DNA of 64,000 bases from Undaria pinnatifida (GCA_012845835.1 JABAKD010000017.1:8732942-8796941); one strand, 5' to 3'; shown: positions 59,401-61,483, counted from the first letter of the stretch. Notes: generated from the letters alone by a model not told the origin. Program-made: numbers and translations.

Positions 59401-61483
59401 CTGTTATACCTACTGCTGTACGTGCGTACCGGTACCTAATTCCACTGCCGTATGTGTCTTTCTACTGCCGTATGTACCTCTGTTTTATCTTCGGCTGGCT
59501 GTACGAACCGTACCCGCAGTACGTGTGTGCACGCCCGAACAGTGTTTTCGGAAAAATGGGAACGGAGCCTAAAATAAAACCTCCCACTGCTGTACGATAC
59601 CATACCGATATCTGGTACCTACCCGATACCAACAAAATGAGCACCCCCGCCCGTCGTGGCATTCCATTCCGGGGACGACATAATCCATCTCCGGAAGACC
59701 ACAATTCGATGATCCTCACTCACTTGAGAGTGAGCGGCGTCGCAGAAACCCAACCAAGAGGGTGAACTGTTTCCTGTACTGCTGCTGTTGTGCCTTCTAC
59801 TATAAGTAAGCAGCAGTAGTAACTGCTCGCGAACATTAATAGAATGATTCGCGCCGAACGTTTTCTTCCGTTGCTGACACCGCTCACTCAGTGCATTCGT
59901 ATTTGCCTGCTGACAAACAAAACTTTGTGTTTATACTGTTAATATAACACTGTACAAGGCGCTTCGATCCGAGGGCGGTATTCGCCGCCCACAATCCTGA
60001 AGCAGGAAGAAAAAAAAAGAAAAAAAAATGGATTGGAGACATAAGCCCATGATGTGTTGATTACAGGTGGTGCGAAATGGCGACTTGAAACTGCCAAGGA
60101 CCCTTCCACCATGCTCCAGGAAAGCAGCCCCGACGCTAAATTTATCCTTGCCGCATGGGCTTGGCGTCTTACTGAAGTTCTTGAGAAGTCATCTGTCTCC
60201 GACGTTTTGTATTTCTTCAGTCTCTAGGATTACCGATCAACACGAACAGTGGAGGTGCTGGGTGTCGATGGGTGAAAAACAATTATAATACAAAACACAC
60301 AGCAGTGTGGTTGTTGTGTGATCAAATAGACGGCTGATTTTGGTCATGGCAGTCACACCCCAAGACAGCCCACACAAAAAAATTGTAACGTCTAGACGCC
60401 ACTCCGTCGCAAGGCTGAATGTCCGCGAAACTTGGACAAAATTCAAACTTGTTGCTGATGGCTTCGCAACAACGCAATACTCAAAGAGCAACAAAAAAGA
60501 GGAAACAGGGAAACACGGTTTGGCTCTCGGAAACTTTTTGCTCTTGTCTGCTTGGTCGCATTGTCGCCCTCTGGTCAACACGAAGGTACTGTAGTTCTCT
60601 ATGTACTTTGATCCTCTGTGAGGATCGATAGCAGGATATTCTTCCGGGGTTGCGGTACGTAGATGCTGTGGCTATCAGAGCGCGGTTTGTGCCTTGGTTC
60701 AGTGCGTAAAAGAAGCATGTTCAAAAACAACAACAAAACGCTCAAAACAATTAGAAGCAAACATTCCATTCGTTGTCCATGGATCGATCCGAAAAAAACA
60801 TTCCCGTTGACGATTCTTGATTTGAGAATAGGCTGACAGATCGGTGAACTGCCGAGTCACATCCCTCTAGTCAGTGAGTCTATGATACGCCTAACATTTG
60901 AATTGGTACATTTTGCAAAAATACTAGAACCGTTCGCTTTCAAACTTGACCGGACCAAGATATTTCGAAGATACCATTCGTGGGTCGTTGTACCTGCAGG
61001 AGTCTGGACCCAGCGGTGATCATTTGCCTCGTGCCCTCCCCGCCTCCGATTTCGCTTCTGCAGCCGCTTCTCCCACTTCGACCAAGAGGTAAAAAATCGT
61101 CAGAGCCGGGCCTGCCTCGAGCTCTTCCATGGTTCAAATCTAACGGTTCATCCGATCCAGGTTTGCCGATAGCAGCAACCTTCTCGCCACCATTTTCTTG
61201 TCGTGCGCCATGTGGTCCCGAGGCGTTCTTTGTGCCGCCGAGCTTGTCGTTGTGACGGTTAGGAGAGGGCGCCTGTTCGGTGCCAGAGCCAGCGCTAAGT
61301 TCCGAGCCCTGAATCACACAATGAAGCGCAGGTGGTGAATTGAGAGGGCCCCGAGTTGTTAGGGCCCGGGTTAGGGTAAGAAAAATTGACGCAATTACCT
61401 TGATGCTTCCTTGCTTACTTTTTGACTGAGATCGTTGGGCGTAGGCACATGTTGGGCTCCAACGCAAGTTCAAAGTTCCGAGG
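2313..61483 (-). CDS. Ankyrin-repeat / polycystin (PKD2/TRPP-like) channel, whole gene model
   Basis: Joined minus-strand model of a predicted cation channel; the exons are listed separately. The best-supported block, 48,504 to 2,313, is 26 exons and 1,742 codons with every junction in phase. Ankyrin repeats occupy residues 1-321 of this block, S1 about 337-358, the extracellular polycystin domain about 365-548, S2-S6 about 550-820, and the tail 830-1742. Polycystin assignment rests on the S1-S2 domain motif WIDEATRA...RILVELPAEGG, the S3 start YYFLAVANIVD, the filter LGEFTFDDI and the S6 end VMLNLLVSLLNDLYEELK. The channel would be a membrane tetramer, probably Ca2+-permeable by family analogy. 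The upstream exons at 54.3-61.5 kb belong with lower confidence, and no start codon could be fixed. Splitting into two genes, for instance a separate tail gene, remains possible. Confidence 0.7.
4600..4850. mobile_element. MITE, 251 bp with 18-bp terminal inverted repeats
   Basis: Starts GCGTGCTACGATAGAGGT and ends with its exact reverse complement ACCTCTATCGTAGCACGC. It has no coding capacity. Internal family markers are GAGGTTCCTCAATTTGGGAG near the start, TGGCCTAGGTACAC in the middle and GGCTTAAGGAGCCTCGTGG near the end. The trinucleotide GAC flanks both sides and may be a target-site duplication. This is the best-preserved copy of a family scattered through the window. Confidence 0.75.
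6109..6209. repeat. 14-bp minisatellite (GGACGATTACCATT)
   Basis: About seven tandem units of GGACGATTACCATT with small substitutions (AACGATTGCCATT, GGGCGATTACCATT). It abuts the 5' end of the adjacent MITE copy. Confidence 0.85.
6213..6474. mobile_element. MITE copy, same family, ~262 bp
   Basis: Begins GCGTGCTACGACGGTAGAAG and ends TACCTCTACCGTAGCACATG, an imperfect version of the family terminal repeat. The internal markers GTTTTTCTGAGTTTTCCTCA, CATGACCTAGGTACAC and GGGTTAAGGAACCTCGTC are in the same order as in the copy at 4600. Confidence 0.7.
6475..6766. mobile_element. Degraded MITE copy in tandem with the previous one
   Basis: A diverged copy follows directly. A weak start (AGGACGGTAAACGTGCGTCA) is followed by CATGGGATAGGTATAAAT, GGTGGAGGAGCCCAGTTTTC and the terminal TACCATGTCTAGCGTAGCAC. 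Two head-to-tail copies suggest either nested insertion or local duplication. Confidence 0.5.
7498..7715. repeat. Interrupted GTA/TAG triplet microsatellite
   Basis: Long runs of AGT/GTA triplets are broken by GCAGTAGCTGCAATAAAGTA, which itself recurs three times. The open frames across it are low-complexity artefacts. Confidence 0.9.
7820..7957 (-). CDS. Channel exon, cytoplasmic tail (46 codons)
   Basis: Acceptor CCTTTTTCAAACAG with a strong pyrimidine tract; donor GAG|GTGCGC; phase 0 to 0. The translation begins PPPPSRNKWYTELMQELV and ends SKLSSKE. A Pro run, a short amphipathic helix (WYTELMQELVITAEKR) and a Ser/Gly-rich end are visible. No domain was recognised. It joins in frame to the exon at 8860-8987. 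Confidence 0.6.
8860..8987 (-). CDS. Channel exon, cytoplasmic tail (42 codons)
   Basis: Acceptor CCCCCCTGCGACCGTTAG and donor GGGGGAG|GTACAG. It enters in phase 1 and leaves in phase 0, matching both neighbouring exons. The translation runs from PSARKIAIACLTEIILQC through acidic, Pro/Glu-rich sequence to PGEALGE. A short helix is likely, with no recognised domain. Confidence 0.6.
9350..9560 (+). repeat. Dispersed ~210-bp repeat, copy 1
   Basis: Nearly the reverse complement of 33,780-33,990. Shared blocks include TGTTGACT(C/T)ACACA, GGCACCCTAC, GATATGAAGAG-like text, AAGAAAAAAAGGCTC and a GCGCGCTTCGCGC-type palindrome at the right end. Both copies sit in introns of the channel gene model. 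No terminal repeats are clear. Confidence 0.7.
9584..9752 (-). CDS. Channel exon, cytoplasmic tail (56 codons)
   Basis: Donor GCCTTAG|GTGAGG is strong. The start is ambiguous: CTTTTAACGAG (9752) and CCCCAACCTGAG (9734) both give phase 0, as needed after the large exon. It leaves in phase 1, matching the next exon. The translation includes RSARFGAALAHQVAVLGS and VLVAAGMLVHLARVAALK, an Ala/Val-rich stretch likely to form helices. No domain was recognised. Confidence 0.5.
10399..12055 (-). CDS. Large tail exon of the channel gene (552 codons)
   Basis: The longest open frame in the window. Acceptor CCCGCCTTCAACATTGTCAG fits the phase 2 of the small exon at 14,404-14,474, making a continuous helix across the junction (HDTFARAW then RRLAVTIARMLAE). 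Donor FLSQ|GTGCGG, phase 0. The protein is mostly disordered, Ser/Arg/Gly-rich. A helix (NIEAAREIKELLLLLNSLLR) lies near residue 140 of the exon. Basophilic kinase-type sites occur (RRRRVS, RRPS). It could be the body of a separate gene, since an internal ATG follows soon after the acceptor, but phase agreement on both sides favours membership. If unspliced at 10,399 the frame runs to TAA at 10,291. Confidence 0.7.
12096..12170. repeat. GTT/GTC triplet microsatellite
   Basis: About 25 triplets of GTT with GTC and TTT interruptions, just upstream of the large tail exon on its coding strand, within the intron. Confidence 0.9.
12609..12680 (-). tRNA. tRNA-like pseudogene
   Basis: The 72-bp minus-strand sequence starts CACCTCGGTGGTCTAGTGGT, containing a good A box (TGGTCTAGTGG), and has a B-box-like AGTTTGATTCC near its end. 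The acceptor ends pair at about six of seven positions (CACCTCG with TGTGGTG). The T stem pairs poorly and no clean anticodon loop forms, so I call it a decayed tRNA or the head of a SINE. No encoded CCA was seen. Confidence 0.4.
13100..13395. mobile_element. Degraded MITE copy
   Basis: Family markers occur in the usual order: CGAGGCTCCTCACTCGATGA, CCATGGCCTAACCACAAC, GTTGGGCCAAGTAATTCCG and the terminal TGCCACCTCTATCGTAGGAG. The 5' terminal repeat is not recognisable. Confidence 0.45.
13685..13735 (-). pseudogene. Fossil copy of the 14.4-kb tail exon
   Basis: Minus-strand GGCCTGGAGATGGCTCCGGT matches GGCATGGAGGTGGCTCCGGT at the donor end of the functional exon. The donor GT is AT here, so it cannot splice at that site. 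Confidence 0.5.
13863..14131. mobile_element. MITE copy, ~269 bp
   Basis: Starts CACGTGCTACGCTCGAGGTC and ends CTTCCTCTATCGCCGTACCC. It carries GGCTCCTCGCTTGAGGCGCT, CTATGACCTAGGTAAACC and GGGTTAAGGCGCCCCAACG in family order. Confidence 0.6.
14404..14474 (-). CDS. Channel exon, cytoplasmic tail (23 codons)
   Basis: A short exon with an excellent acceptor (CTAAC branch-like site, then CTGTTCCCATCAG) and donor TGGAG|GTGGCT. It runs from phase 0 to phase 2, exactly what is needed between the exons at 16,178 and 12,055. The translation ATPEAAHRRSLVEVLHDTFA continues as RAW and then RRLAVTIAR in the next exon, a continuous basic amphipathic helix. Confidence 0.65.
14952..15205. mobile_element. 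Degraded MITE copy
   Basis: Begins GCCATGGAAGAGGTTCACCA and ends TACCTCTAGCTCAGCACGCG. The internal markers are CTTGACTTGAGGAGCTCTAT and GGCGTAAGGAGCCACGTCG. Confidence 0.55.
16178..16417 (-). CDS. Channel exon, cytoplasmic tail (80 codons)
   Basis: Acceptor CCCGCTGGACGTTGTCAG, donor CACCACAG|GTGAGG, phase 0 to 0. The translation has PLPPIEDLRNLHDMVKENNY then EVIWTLLKGDILKALADVIG, likely two helices, followed by a disordered Pro/His/Arg-rich end (SPRPAHHQRASPQ). It sits in the tail after S6. No named domain was recognised. Confidence 0.75.
17424..17618 (-). CDS. Channel exon just after S6 (65 codons)
   Basis: Acceptor TTACGCTATTTTTAG, donor ACCTTAAAG|GTGAGA, phase 0 to 0. The translation opens WCSRARYELRSKGPLPPRER and continues LRAKVVALGQEHLELFVDKE. 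It directly extends the post-S6 helix ending ADWCRAQ in the previous exon. Basic residues close to the membrane followed by a charged helix are usual after S6 in TRP-type channels. Confidence 0.75.
17619..20734 (-). other. Intron sequence, no exon seen
   Basis: Part of the 3.9-kb intron between the S6 exon and the first tail exon. Short palindromic motifs of the CACTCGCACGAGTG type occur near 17,895 and 18,030. Otherwise I recognise nothing coding or structured. Confidence 0.4.
20735..21013. mobile_element. MITE copy, ~279 bp, 45 bp from the S6 exon
   Basis: Starts CGTATGGCACGGTAGGTGTA and ends CTCCTGTCGTAGCACGCA. The internal markers are TTTTTTCTGAGGCTACCAAT and GTGGAGGAGCCCCGCAAGTG. It lies in the intron immediately downstream, on the coding strand, of the S6 exon donor. 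Confidence 0.55.
21058..21184 (-). CDS. Channel exon: S6 helix and start of tail
   Basis: Acceptor CTCTACGCCACAG, donor GCGCAG|GTGAGT. Phase 2 in, 0 out; 42 codons. The translation YAFTALFTLLVVVVMLNLLV followed by SLLNDLYEELK is a classic TRP/polycystin S6: a hydrophobic helix with the conserved Asn, then an acidic segment comparable to the polycystin N-D-x-Y-x-E-V-K end. ADWCRAQ begins the cytoplasmic helix. Two decayed copies of this exon lie within 420 bp upstream. Confidence 0.88.
21408..21495 (-). pseudogene. Decayed S6 exon copy 1
   Basis: The minus-strand frame reads LALTHRSTLSVVMVMLNILP, matching YAFTALFTLLVVVVMLNLLV of the true exon. It has an AG at the right place and the right entering phase (CATAG|ACTCGC). 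The frame is open, but the conserved post-S6 acidic segment is lost and no donor is evident, so it is more likely a fossil than an alternative exon. Confidence 0.75.
21540..21602 (-). pseudogene. Decayed S6 exon copy 2
   Basis: The minus strand reads QAFTDAFTLLVVVSYDSC, aligning with YAFTALFTLLVVVVML of the S6 exon, and then diverges. Shorter and more eroded than copy 1. Confidence 0.7.
21789..21901 (-). CDS. Channel exon: pore helix and selectivity filter
   Basis: Acceptor CACACTACTTGGCCAG with a CACTAAC branch-like site 34 nt upstream; donor ATGGAG|GTAGGT. Phase 0 in, 2 out; 37 codons. LESLMQSVASTLATQYPETL is the pore helix and GEFTFDDI the filter and its exit. The LGEF-F-DD pattern resembles the polycystin LGDF-F filter region, with two acidic residues placed to bind cations. 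KQELHQTWR leads into S6. The acidic filter supports cation conduction; ion preference cannot be read. Confidence 0.88.
22376..22518 (-). CDS. Channel exon: S5-pore linker (turret)
   Basis: Acceptor GCTTCGGTAGCAG, donor GTGAATAAG|GTACGC. Phase 1 in, 0 out; 47 codons, fitting both neighbours. The translation includes GIRDWHQHPVASYANSTMP and VFEVSNTTIRTVAAMNTPP. Two N-glycosylation sequons (NST, NTT) lie where an extracellular turret is expected, which supports the topology. The linker is longer than usual in polycystins. Confidence 0.78.
22871..22960 (-). CDS. Channel exon: S5 helix
   Basis: Acceptor CCACTATCTCGACAG, donor GGCGGAG|GTAGAG. Phase 1 in and out; 29 codons. The translation KLVKSFLPLLGIIYVAWAFA then RWVDVDQGG is the S4-S5 elbow plus the hydrophobic S5 and the first extracellular residues. 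An alternative acceptor at 23,033 (TTCTATAG) would lengthen it by 24 codons, but the family fit and the continuity with the S4 exon favour 22,960. Confidence 0.82.
24273..24412 (-). CDS. Channel exon: S4 and S4-S5 linker
   Basis: Acceptor CACACGCTGCACAG, donor ATGATAG|GTGCGT. Phase 2 in, 1 out; 46 codons. RQLVATMILLVWIKLMNPLQ forms S4, with few basic residues as expected for a weakly voltage-dependent TRP-type channel. AVFQDFFLLVKMIALMI is the S4-S5 linker and runs in frame into the S5 exon. Confidence 0.82.
25690..25860 (-). pseudogene. Decayed copies of the S3 exon donor region
   Basis: The plus-strand block GGCAGAAGTCTAGCTTGCCT, which spans the donor end of the S3 exon, recurs in altered form near 25,720 (GGCAGGTCTTTGTCTTGCCT) and 25,822 (GGCAGGAATTTAGATTGCCT), each with a neighbouring CTACAGCC block. 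The hydrophobic part is not conserved. Confidence 0.45.
26068..26213 (-). CDS. Channel exon: S3 helix, GC donor
   Basis: Acceptor TGTCATTGTTCCGCAAG. Phase 0 in, 2 out; 48 codons. GPYYFLAVANIVDVLLIVGH shows the Tyr-Phe...Asn-x-x-Asp start of S3 common in TRP and polycystin channels. ATIFGLDIGIANALADLQIQ and AGDQYVDL form the S3-S4 region. The only donor giving the needed phase is CTCAG|GCAAGC, a GC-AG intron. The nearest GT would give the wrong phase for the S4 exon. Confidence 0.8.
26641..26722 (-). CDS. Channel exon: S2 helix
   Basis: Acceptor GAACATTGTGAAG, donor CGACGACAG|GTATTT. Phase 2 in, 0 out; 27 codons. MTFQIDVALLLLVLVNLAKE then VLELRRQ is the S2 helix and its Glu/Arg-rich cytoplasmic end, which in this family precedes the tyrosine-rich start of S3. 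Two decayed copies lie just upstream. Confidence 0.82.
26803..26870 (-). pseudogene. S2-like exon copy with intact donor
   Basis: The minus strand reads NDNAFLLLLSAVHVILLCLR, resembling FQIDVALLLLVLVNLAKEVL of the S2 exon, and ends in a good donor (CTAAG|GTATGT). The frame is open back to an AG near 26,905. Its exit phase is 2 rather than 0, so it cannot simply replace the S2 exon. It may be a fossil. Confidence 0.5.
26981..27035 (-). pseudogene. Decayed S2 exon copy
   Basis: The minus strand reads FHIDCSILLLVLVSNISLG, matching FQIDVALLLLVLVNLAK. The Glu/Arg end and donor are lost. Confidence 0.7.
28206..28465 (-). CDS. Channel exon: polycystin extracellular domain, C-terminal part
   Basis: Acceptor CGCGTGGATAATTTCAG, donor GGTGATAG|GTAATG. 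Phase 0 in, 2 out; 86 codons. GWIDEATRALALEIHLHSFS followed by LMYVRILVELPAEGGV is the most diagnostic sequence in the window. It matches the polycystin S1-S2 (TOP) domain pattern W-[IL]-D-x-x-T-R-A ... R-[IL]-L-V-E-[FL]-P-A-x-G-G. The rest (YNTFNTFNSFEVLRGMVLGK) leads to S2. This domain is absent from TRPA, TRPV and TRPC channels, so it decides the family. Confidence 0.88.
28550..28611 (-). pseudogene. Decayed extracellular-domain exon copy
   Basis: The minus strand reads AGMDEATCAVALEMRL with a one-base shift inside, against KGWIDEATRALALEIHLH in the true exon 100 bp away. A copy of the exon's 5' part only. Confidence 0.7.
29304..29652. mobile_element. MITE-related copy, ~350 bp
   Basis: Starts CGACGGTAGAGGTGCAGCAG and ends TTGCTACCACTACCGCCGCG. 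It contains AGGAGCTCAATATCTCACTC, a variant shared with copies near 3060 and 61,835. This suggests a second subfamily. Confidence 0.5.
30200..30430 (-). other. Unplaced open segment, possible fossil exon
   Basis: The minus frame reads RDIGQALRRGARSVINRMDP and then NLLPLLQQAPFAVCTMQS, flanked by an AG (AACTCCAG) and a GT (CCACAAGTAGG). It lies between two exons that already join in phase, so it would have to be alternative or non-functional. I cannot assign a function. Confidence 0.25.
30951..31083 (-). CDS. Channel exon: polycystin extracellular domain, middle part
   Basis: Acceptor CGCGCTAAACGATTAG, donor GAGCTTGAG|GTGCGG. Phase 2 in, 0 out; 44 codons. YTYVPGAHSHPIDGSFGMYG then PGAFVQHITQESRPNATTT corresponds to the Tyr-Gly-x-Gly stretch and the helix before the WLD motif in polycystins. 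The sequon NAT fits an extracellular location. EELE joins to RKGWIDEA in the next exon. The cysteine-containing segment usual before this part is not present, so the domain is shorter than in animal PKD2. Confidence 0.8.
31205..31505 (-). pseudogene. Two tandem copies of an exon-like segment
   Basis: The segments at about 31,205-31,320 and 31,385-31,505 are diverged copies of each other (CACTAGGGCAG acceptor-like site, then CTGAATATCTCGT). Their readings share EYLV(V/L)H, and another frame is hydrophobic (LNISFFIVLIATF). They probably derive from the neighbouring extracellular-domain exon, but alignment to it is weak. Neither fits the phase between flanking exons. Confidence 0.45.
33560..33742. 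repeat. ACC/ACT triplet microsatellite
   Basis: Long tracts of ACC, ACT and CTG triplets with transitions between them. Open frames across it are low-complexity artefacts. Confidence 0.9.
33780..33990 (-). repeat. Dispersed ~210-bp repeat, copy 2 (inverted)
   Basis: Reverse complement of the copy at 9350-9560, beginning with the GGCGCGCGAAGCGCGC palindrome and the poly-T tract CTTTTTTTCTTGATTTTCCA. The two copies are 24 kb apart in opposite orientation. Confidence 0.7.
34331..34567 (+). CDS. Small plus-strand open frame, 78 codons, unrecognised
   Basis: ATG to TAA, starting MSSPSYPNTEEAVMSNLRVH and ending DANTLQETP. The composition is protein-like, without repeats. It lies antisense within an intron of the channel gene. 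I do not recognise it. It could be a small gene, a remnant of a mobile element, or chance. Confidence 0.25.
   Translation: MSSPSYPNTEEAVMSNLRVHPQFESRYNALGDLSNPGGCPRRVNLNESSFNRTNPGPIYRRSNWFWDALDANTLQETP
35040..35183 (-). CDS. Channel exon: polycystin extracellular domain, N-terminal part
   Basis: Acceptor TGTAAATGTTTTACAG, donor AACGCCAG|GTGCCG. Phase 2 in and out. SVQTALESGSDLWNDEGASL then VTTVENIWEWLQGPVIDLIY matches the first part of the polycystin extracellular domain, where a short [ST]-x-x-[DE]-x-W-x-[WF] helix precedes a Leu-Tyr pair soon after S1. It joins in phase to the S1 exon and to the exon at 31,083. Confidence 0.82.
36514..36550. repeat. Interstitial telomere-like tract (CCCTAA)n
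   Basis: About four tandem CCCTAA units with flanking degenerate units (CCCGACCCTA, CCAACCC). Strand-complement TTAGGG is the common eukaryotic telomere repeat. Similar shorter hits occur near 55,000 (TAGGGTTAGGGTT) and 61,365. Confidence 0.85.
36711..36856 (-). CDS. Channel exon: S1 helix
   Basis: Acceptor CAACCTTTGTTGATGCTTGCAG, donor CTCACAAT|GTGAGT. Phase 0 in, 2 out; 48 codons. AVNEEWIKGGHRTRAVRILM then LFCVYLGVFTSSAVLNSGRN shows a basic pre-S1 segment, a hydrophobic S1 of about 20 residues and a polar extracellular exit. It joins in frame to the ankyrin exon at 40.8 kb and to the extracellular exon at 35.2 kb. Confidence 0.82.
36972..37048 (-). pseudogene. Decayed S1 exon copy
   Basis: The minus strand reads EEWIKGGSTRRAVRI, matching EEWIKGGHRTRAVRI of the S1 exon about 200 bp away. 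A one-base shift near its start and loss of the hydrophobic helix mark it as a fossil. Confidence 0.8.
37070..40793 (-). other. Intron sequence, no exon seen
   Basis: Between the last ankyrin exon and the S1 fossil copy. A MITE end resembles TGCTACGCCTATCGCAGACA near 39,775. No convincing exon, RNA or long repeat is visible. Confidence 0.4.
40794..40937 (-). CDS. Channel exon: last ankyrin repeat and linker
   Basis: Acceptor CATACGGTTTTCCAG, phase 0; 48 codons if the donor is TATAAGTAC|GTAGCT. VVQQLLRHGADLHNLDKCAS is the second helix and hairpin of an ankyrin repeat. KPLDFRKYFEERRDDIMEGV then KATLEYKY is a charged linker towards S1. A stronger-looking donor 4 nt earlier (AA|GTACGT) would exit in phase 2 and break the join to S1, so 40,794 is preferred. 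Confidence 0.75.
41070..41335 (-). repeat. Tandem copies of an ankyrin-like fragment
   Basis: Plus-strand AGAGGGTTCAGGTTTCCCAG near 41,070 and AGAGGGTTCCGTCTTCCCAA near 41,290 are copies about 220 bp apart. On the minus strand they read as short ankyrin-hairpin-like text (DKHWEDGTLCVINA in one). Both look decayed. Confidence 0.4.
41451..41505 (-). pseudogene. Decayed ankyrin exon copy
   Basis: The minus strand reads AM*QMLRDRADLHAFG, with an in-frame stop, against VVQQLLRHGADLHNLD of the functional exon 600 bp away. The acceptor-side CAG is kept. Confidence 0.75.
42633..42761 (-). CDS. Channel exon: ankyrin repeat
   Basis: Acceptor CTGGTGATTGTTTAG, donor GCAGAAGAG|GTAGGG, phase 0 to 0; 43 codons. 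AEDARGWTALHYACRTIAQA is a canonical repeat start (D-x-x-G-[WN]-T-x-L-H-x-A). It is followed by a polar insert (RSDSTTDQSLVKEKAEE) before the second helix in the next exon. Confidence 0.82.
44112..44178 (-). pseudogene. Decayed ankyrin exon copy (downstream)
   Basis: Minus-strand CTTAAACTTGCATTTTAATG and CAACGAACATCAG align with CTAAACTTGCGCATCAAGAT and AAGAGAACCAG of the exon at 44,285. The frame is broken. Confidence 0.6.
44285..44376 (-). CDS. Channel exon: ankyrin repeat
   Basis: Acceptor CTCCCGTATTTGCATAG, donor GAGAACCAG|GTGCGG. Phase 1 in, 0 out; 30 codons. SRNDELVTPIHIAS then LNLRIKILSVLLKENQ is an ankyrin repeat (TPIHIA for TPLHLA). It joins in frame after YNANSG and before GSMVTAEDARGW. 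Three decayed copies surround it in the same introns. Confidence 0.85.
44503..44593 (-). pseudogene. Decayed ankyrin exon copy (upstream 1)
   Basis: The minus strand reads NDNLVAAIHIVSLSVRFNIL then TMLLIEAW, aligning with NDELVTPIHIASLNLRIKIL of the functional exon. The frame is open and an AG is nearby, but the donor phase has shifted (GCGTG|GTGCGC), so splicing at that site would break the frame. Confidence 0.75.
44823..44914 (-). pseudogene. Decayed ankyrin exon copy (upstream 2)
   Basis: The minus strand reads SSNEESVIPTPIAVNSLN then TPTNIDVLKYFKE, a further copy of the exon at 44,285. The donor GT is gone and a stop follows. Confidence 0.65.
45675..45777 (-). CDS. Channel exon: ankyrin repeat
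   Basis: Acceptor GAATGACTGCCAG, donor GCTAACTCAG|GTGAAC. Phase 0 in, 1 out; 34 codons. VNIRDAMGNSPLHIACQYGH then VHTVKTLIQYNANS is a near-consensus ankyrin repeat. It completes the preceding LLAAKAQ. Confidence 0.88.
46404..46514 (-). CDS. Channel exon: ankyrin repeat
   Basis: Acceptor AATTTCCTTGTGGTGCAG, donor GCACAG|GTAATG, phase 0 to 0; 37 codons. AMLDQRDYTGKAALHHAVAD then MEERHTVVQALLAAKAQ is an ankyrin repeat with an expanded first loop. Confidence 0.85.
47241..47510 (-). CDS. Channel exon: ankyrin repeat plus low-complexity insert
   Basis: Acceptor AATTATGTGTCTCGCAG-like (ends GTCTCGCAG), donor CTTCAG|GTACAC, phase 0 to 0; 90 codons. TLVGRLLAERVDIAITDTQG then RTALLHSVIRKHDGITDLIL is ankyrin sequence. 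A Ser/Arg/Gly/Glu-rich insert follows (KRWGRSSSGNRGGGEDAGMG) and ends PEAVSDLQ before the next repeat. The insert is probably a disordered loop. Confidence 0.85.
48391..48504 (-). CDS. Channel exon: first resolved ankyrin repeat
   Basis: Acceptor CACTCTTGCTTCCCCTGGAAG, donor AACGATGAG|GTGCTT, phase 0 to 0; 38 codons. DSTGVSHLFVLDLCDTANTQ then DPRDGRTSLMTAVLDNDE is the end of one repeat and the start of the next, continuing in frame as TLVGRLLAERVDI. Shorter starts at 48,487 or 48,455 are possible. A diverged copy of the acceptor and exon start lies at about 48,847-48,905. Confidence 0.75.
48847..48905 (-). pseudogene. Fragmentary copy of the ankyrin exon 5' end
   Basis: Plus-strand TCTCCCGGAGTCCTTTCAGC corresponds to ACTCCCGTGGAGTCCTTCCAG of the exon boundary at 48,504, about 360 bp away. 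Only the acceptor side is preserved. Confidence 0.55.
49905..50790 (+). mobile_element. Foldback-like element, left arm
   Basis: The outer part is a GC-rich ~45-bp tandem repeat (GCAGCGGGACCGCCGAGCGA-type units, about 49,920-50,170). The inner part carries AT-rich ~200-bp subrepeats marked by ACACGGTGCCGTGTGG and CACGATATCCGGC(T/C)CGA. All of it is matched in inverted orientation at 52.7-53.8 kb. No coding function; the long Pro/Ala/Gly open frames across the GC-rich part are repeat artefacts. Confidence 0.75.
50791..52714. mobile_element. Foldback-like element, central region
   Basis: AT-rich spacer between the inverted arms. It contains a direct pair of ~45-bp GC-rich segments near 50,840 and 50,885, each ending AAGGGGGGC. 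No transposase or other recognisable protein is visible, so the element would be non-autonomous or inactive. Confidence 0.5.
52715..53775 (-). mobile_element. Foldback-like element, right arm
   Basis: Reverse complement of the left arm. The reverse complement of 53,240-53,310 gives TACGTAAATCCCGATGAAAACACGG, close to the left-arm text at 50,415-50,440. The GC-rich units reappear as CGGCGGTCCCGCTGCCCAAA at 53,590-53,750, and the outer ends share CCCCTAACGC and CCGTCACCCGG-type text. At least three AT-rich subrepeats are present. Confidence 0.75.
53813..54012 (-). pseudogene. Two decayed copies of the 54.3-kb exon
   Basis: The minus strand reads TEMLQVALMANVADA near 53,820-53,860 and TNAPAVTVGRNPL near 53,960-54,010. 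These correspond to the first and second halves of NRDLRVALMTDVAAVGVGRN in the exon at 54,296. Confidence 0.6.
54296..54398 (-). CDS. Probable N-terminal-region exon of the channel gene
   Basis: Acceptor GGTGCTGTGTCAACCCAG, donor TACAAGAAG|GTCAGT. Phase 2 in, 0 out; 34 codons. NRDLRVALMTDVAAVGVGRN then SIGAVLMTSRPYKK vaguely resembles a degenerate ankyrin repeat. It exits in the phase the 48,504 exon needs, so a direct join across the foldback-bearing 5.8-kb intron is possible. The link to the exon at 55,824 (exits phase 0) is not resolved, so an exon may be missing. Confidence 0.5.
55824..56309 (-). CDS. Probable N-terminal disordered exon (162 codons)
   Basis: Open frame with donor GTGTTGGAG|GTGCGG and a weak acceptor (ATGGTGGAG). 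Phase 0 to 0 as drawn. SVLTLRLVRQCGVGATTSSA begins a Thr/Ser/Asn/Gly-rich region, ending GGIVDEAGGDVLE. Composition suits a disordered cytoplasmic N-terminus. An ATG at 56,318 could alternatively be the true start, which would make the exons further right another gene. Confidence 0.5.
56310..60993 (-). other. Intron or intergenic sequence
   Basis: Holds a diverged 520-bp-spaced duplication near 59.1 and 59.6 kb and an A-rich tract near 60,005-60,030. No supported exon was seen between the two N-terminal candidates. Confidence 0.35.
59080..59790. repeat. Diverged direct duplication, ~170-bp units ~520 bp apart
   Basis: Unit 1 (about 59,080-59,250) runs from CGGTATCTGGTGCTACTACC through CCACCGAGAGGGTCGACTG. 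Unit 2 (about 59,605-59,775) runs from CGATATCTGGTACCTACCCG through CAACCAAGAGGGTGAACTG. TACTGCTGTAC/TACTGCCGTA motifs repeat between them. Long open frames here come from this GC-rich repeat. Confidence 0.65.
60994..61308 (-). CDS. Probable N-terminal disordered exon (105 codons)
   Basis: Acceptor GCGCTTCATTGTGTGATTCAG, donor CTCCTGCAG|GTACAA, phase 0 to 0. GSELSAGSGTEQAPSPNRHN then DKLGGTKNASGPHGARQENG is Gly/Ser/Asn-rich and probably disordered. Splice signals are good on both sides. It joins in phase to the exon upstream (90-bp intron) and, as drawn, to the one at 56,309. Assignment to the channel gene is by strand, phase and absence of a stop. Confidence 0.6.
61399..61483 (-). CDS. Probable 5'-most exon seen in the window
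   Basis: Acceptor GAGTTTCCTTCTTTTGAG, donor AGCATCAAG|GTAATT. Phase 2 in, 0 out; 28 codons. LGTLNLRWSPTCAYAQRSQS then KSKQGSIK is basic and unrecognised. The following intron is only 90 bp, far shorter than the others in the gene. No start codon was identified, so the gene may begin further right or outside the window. Confidence 0.4.
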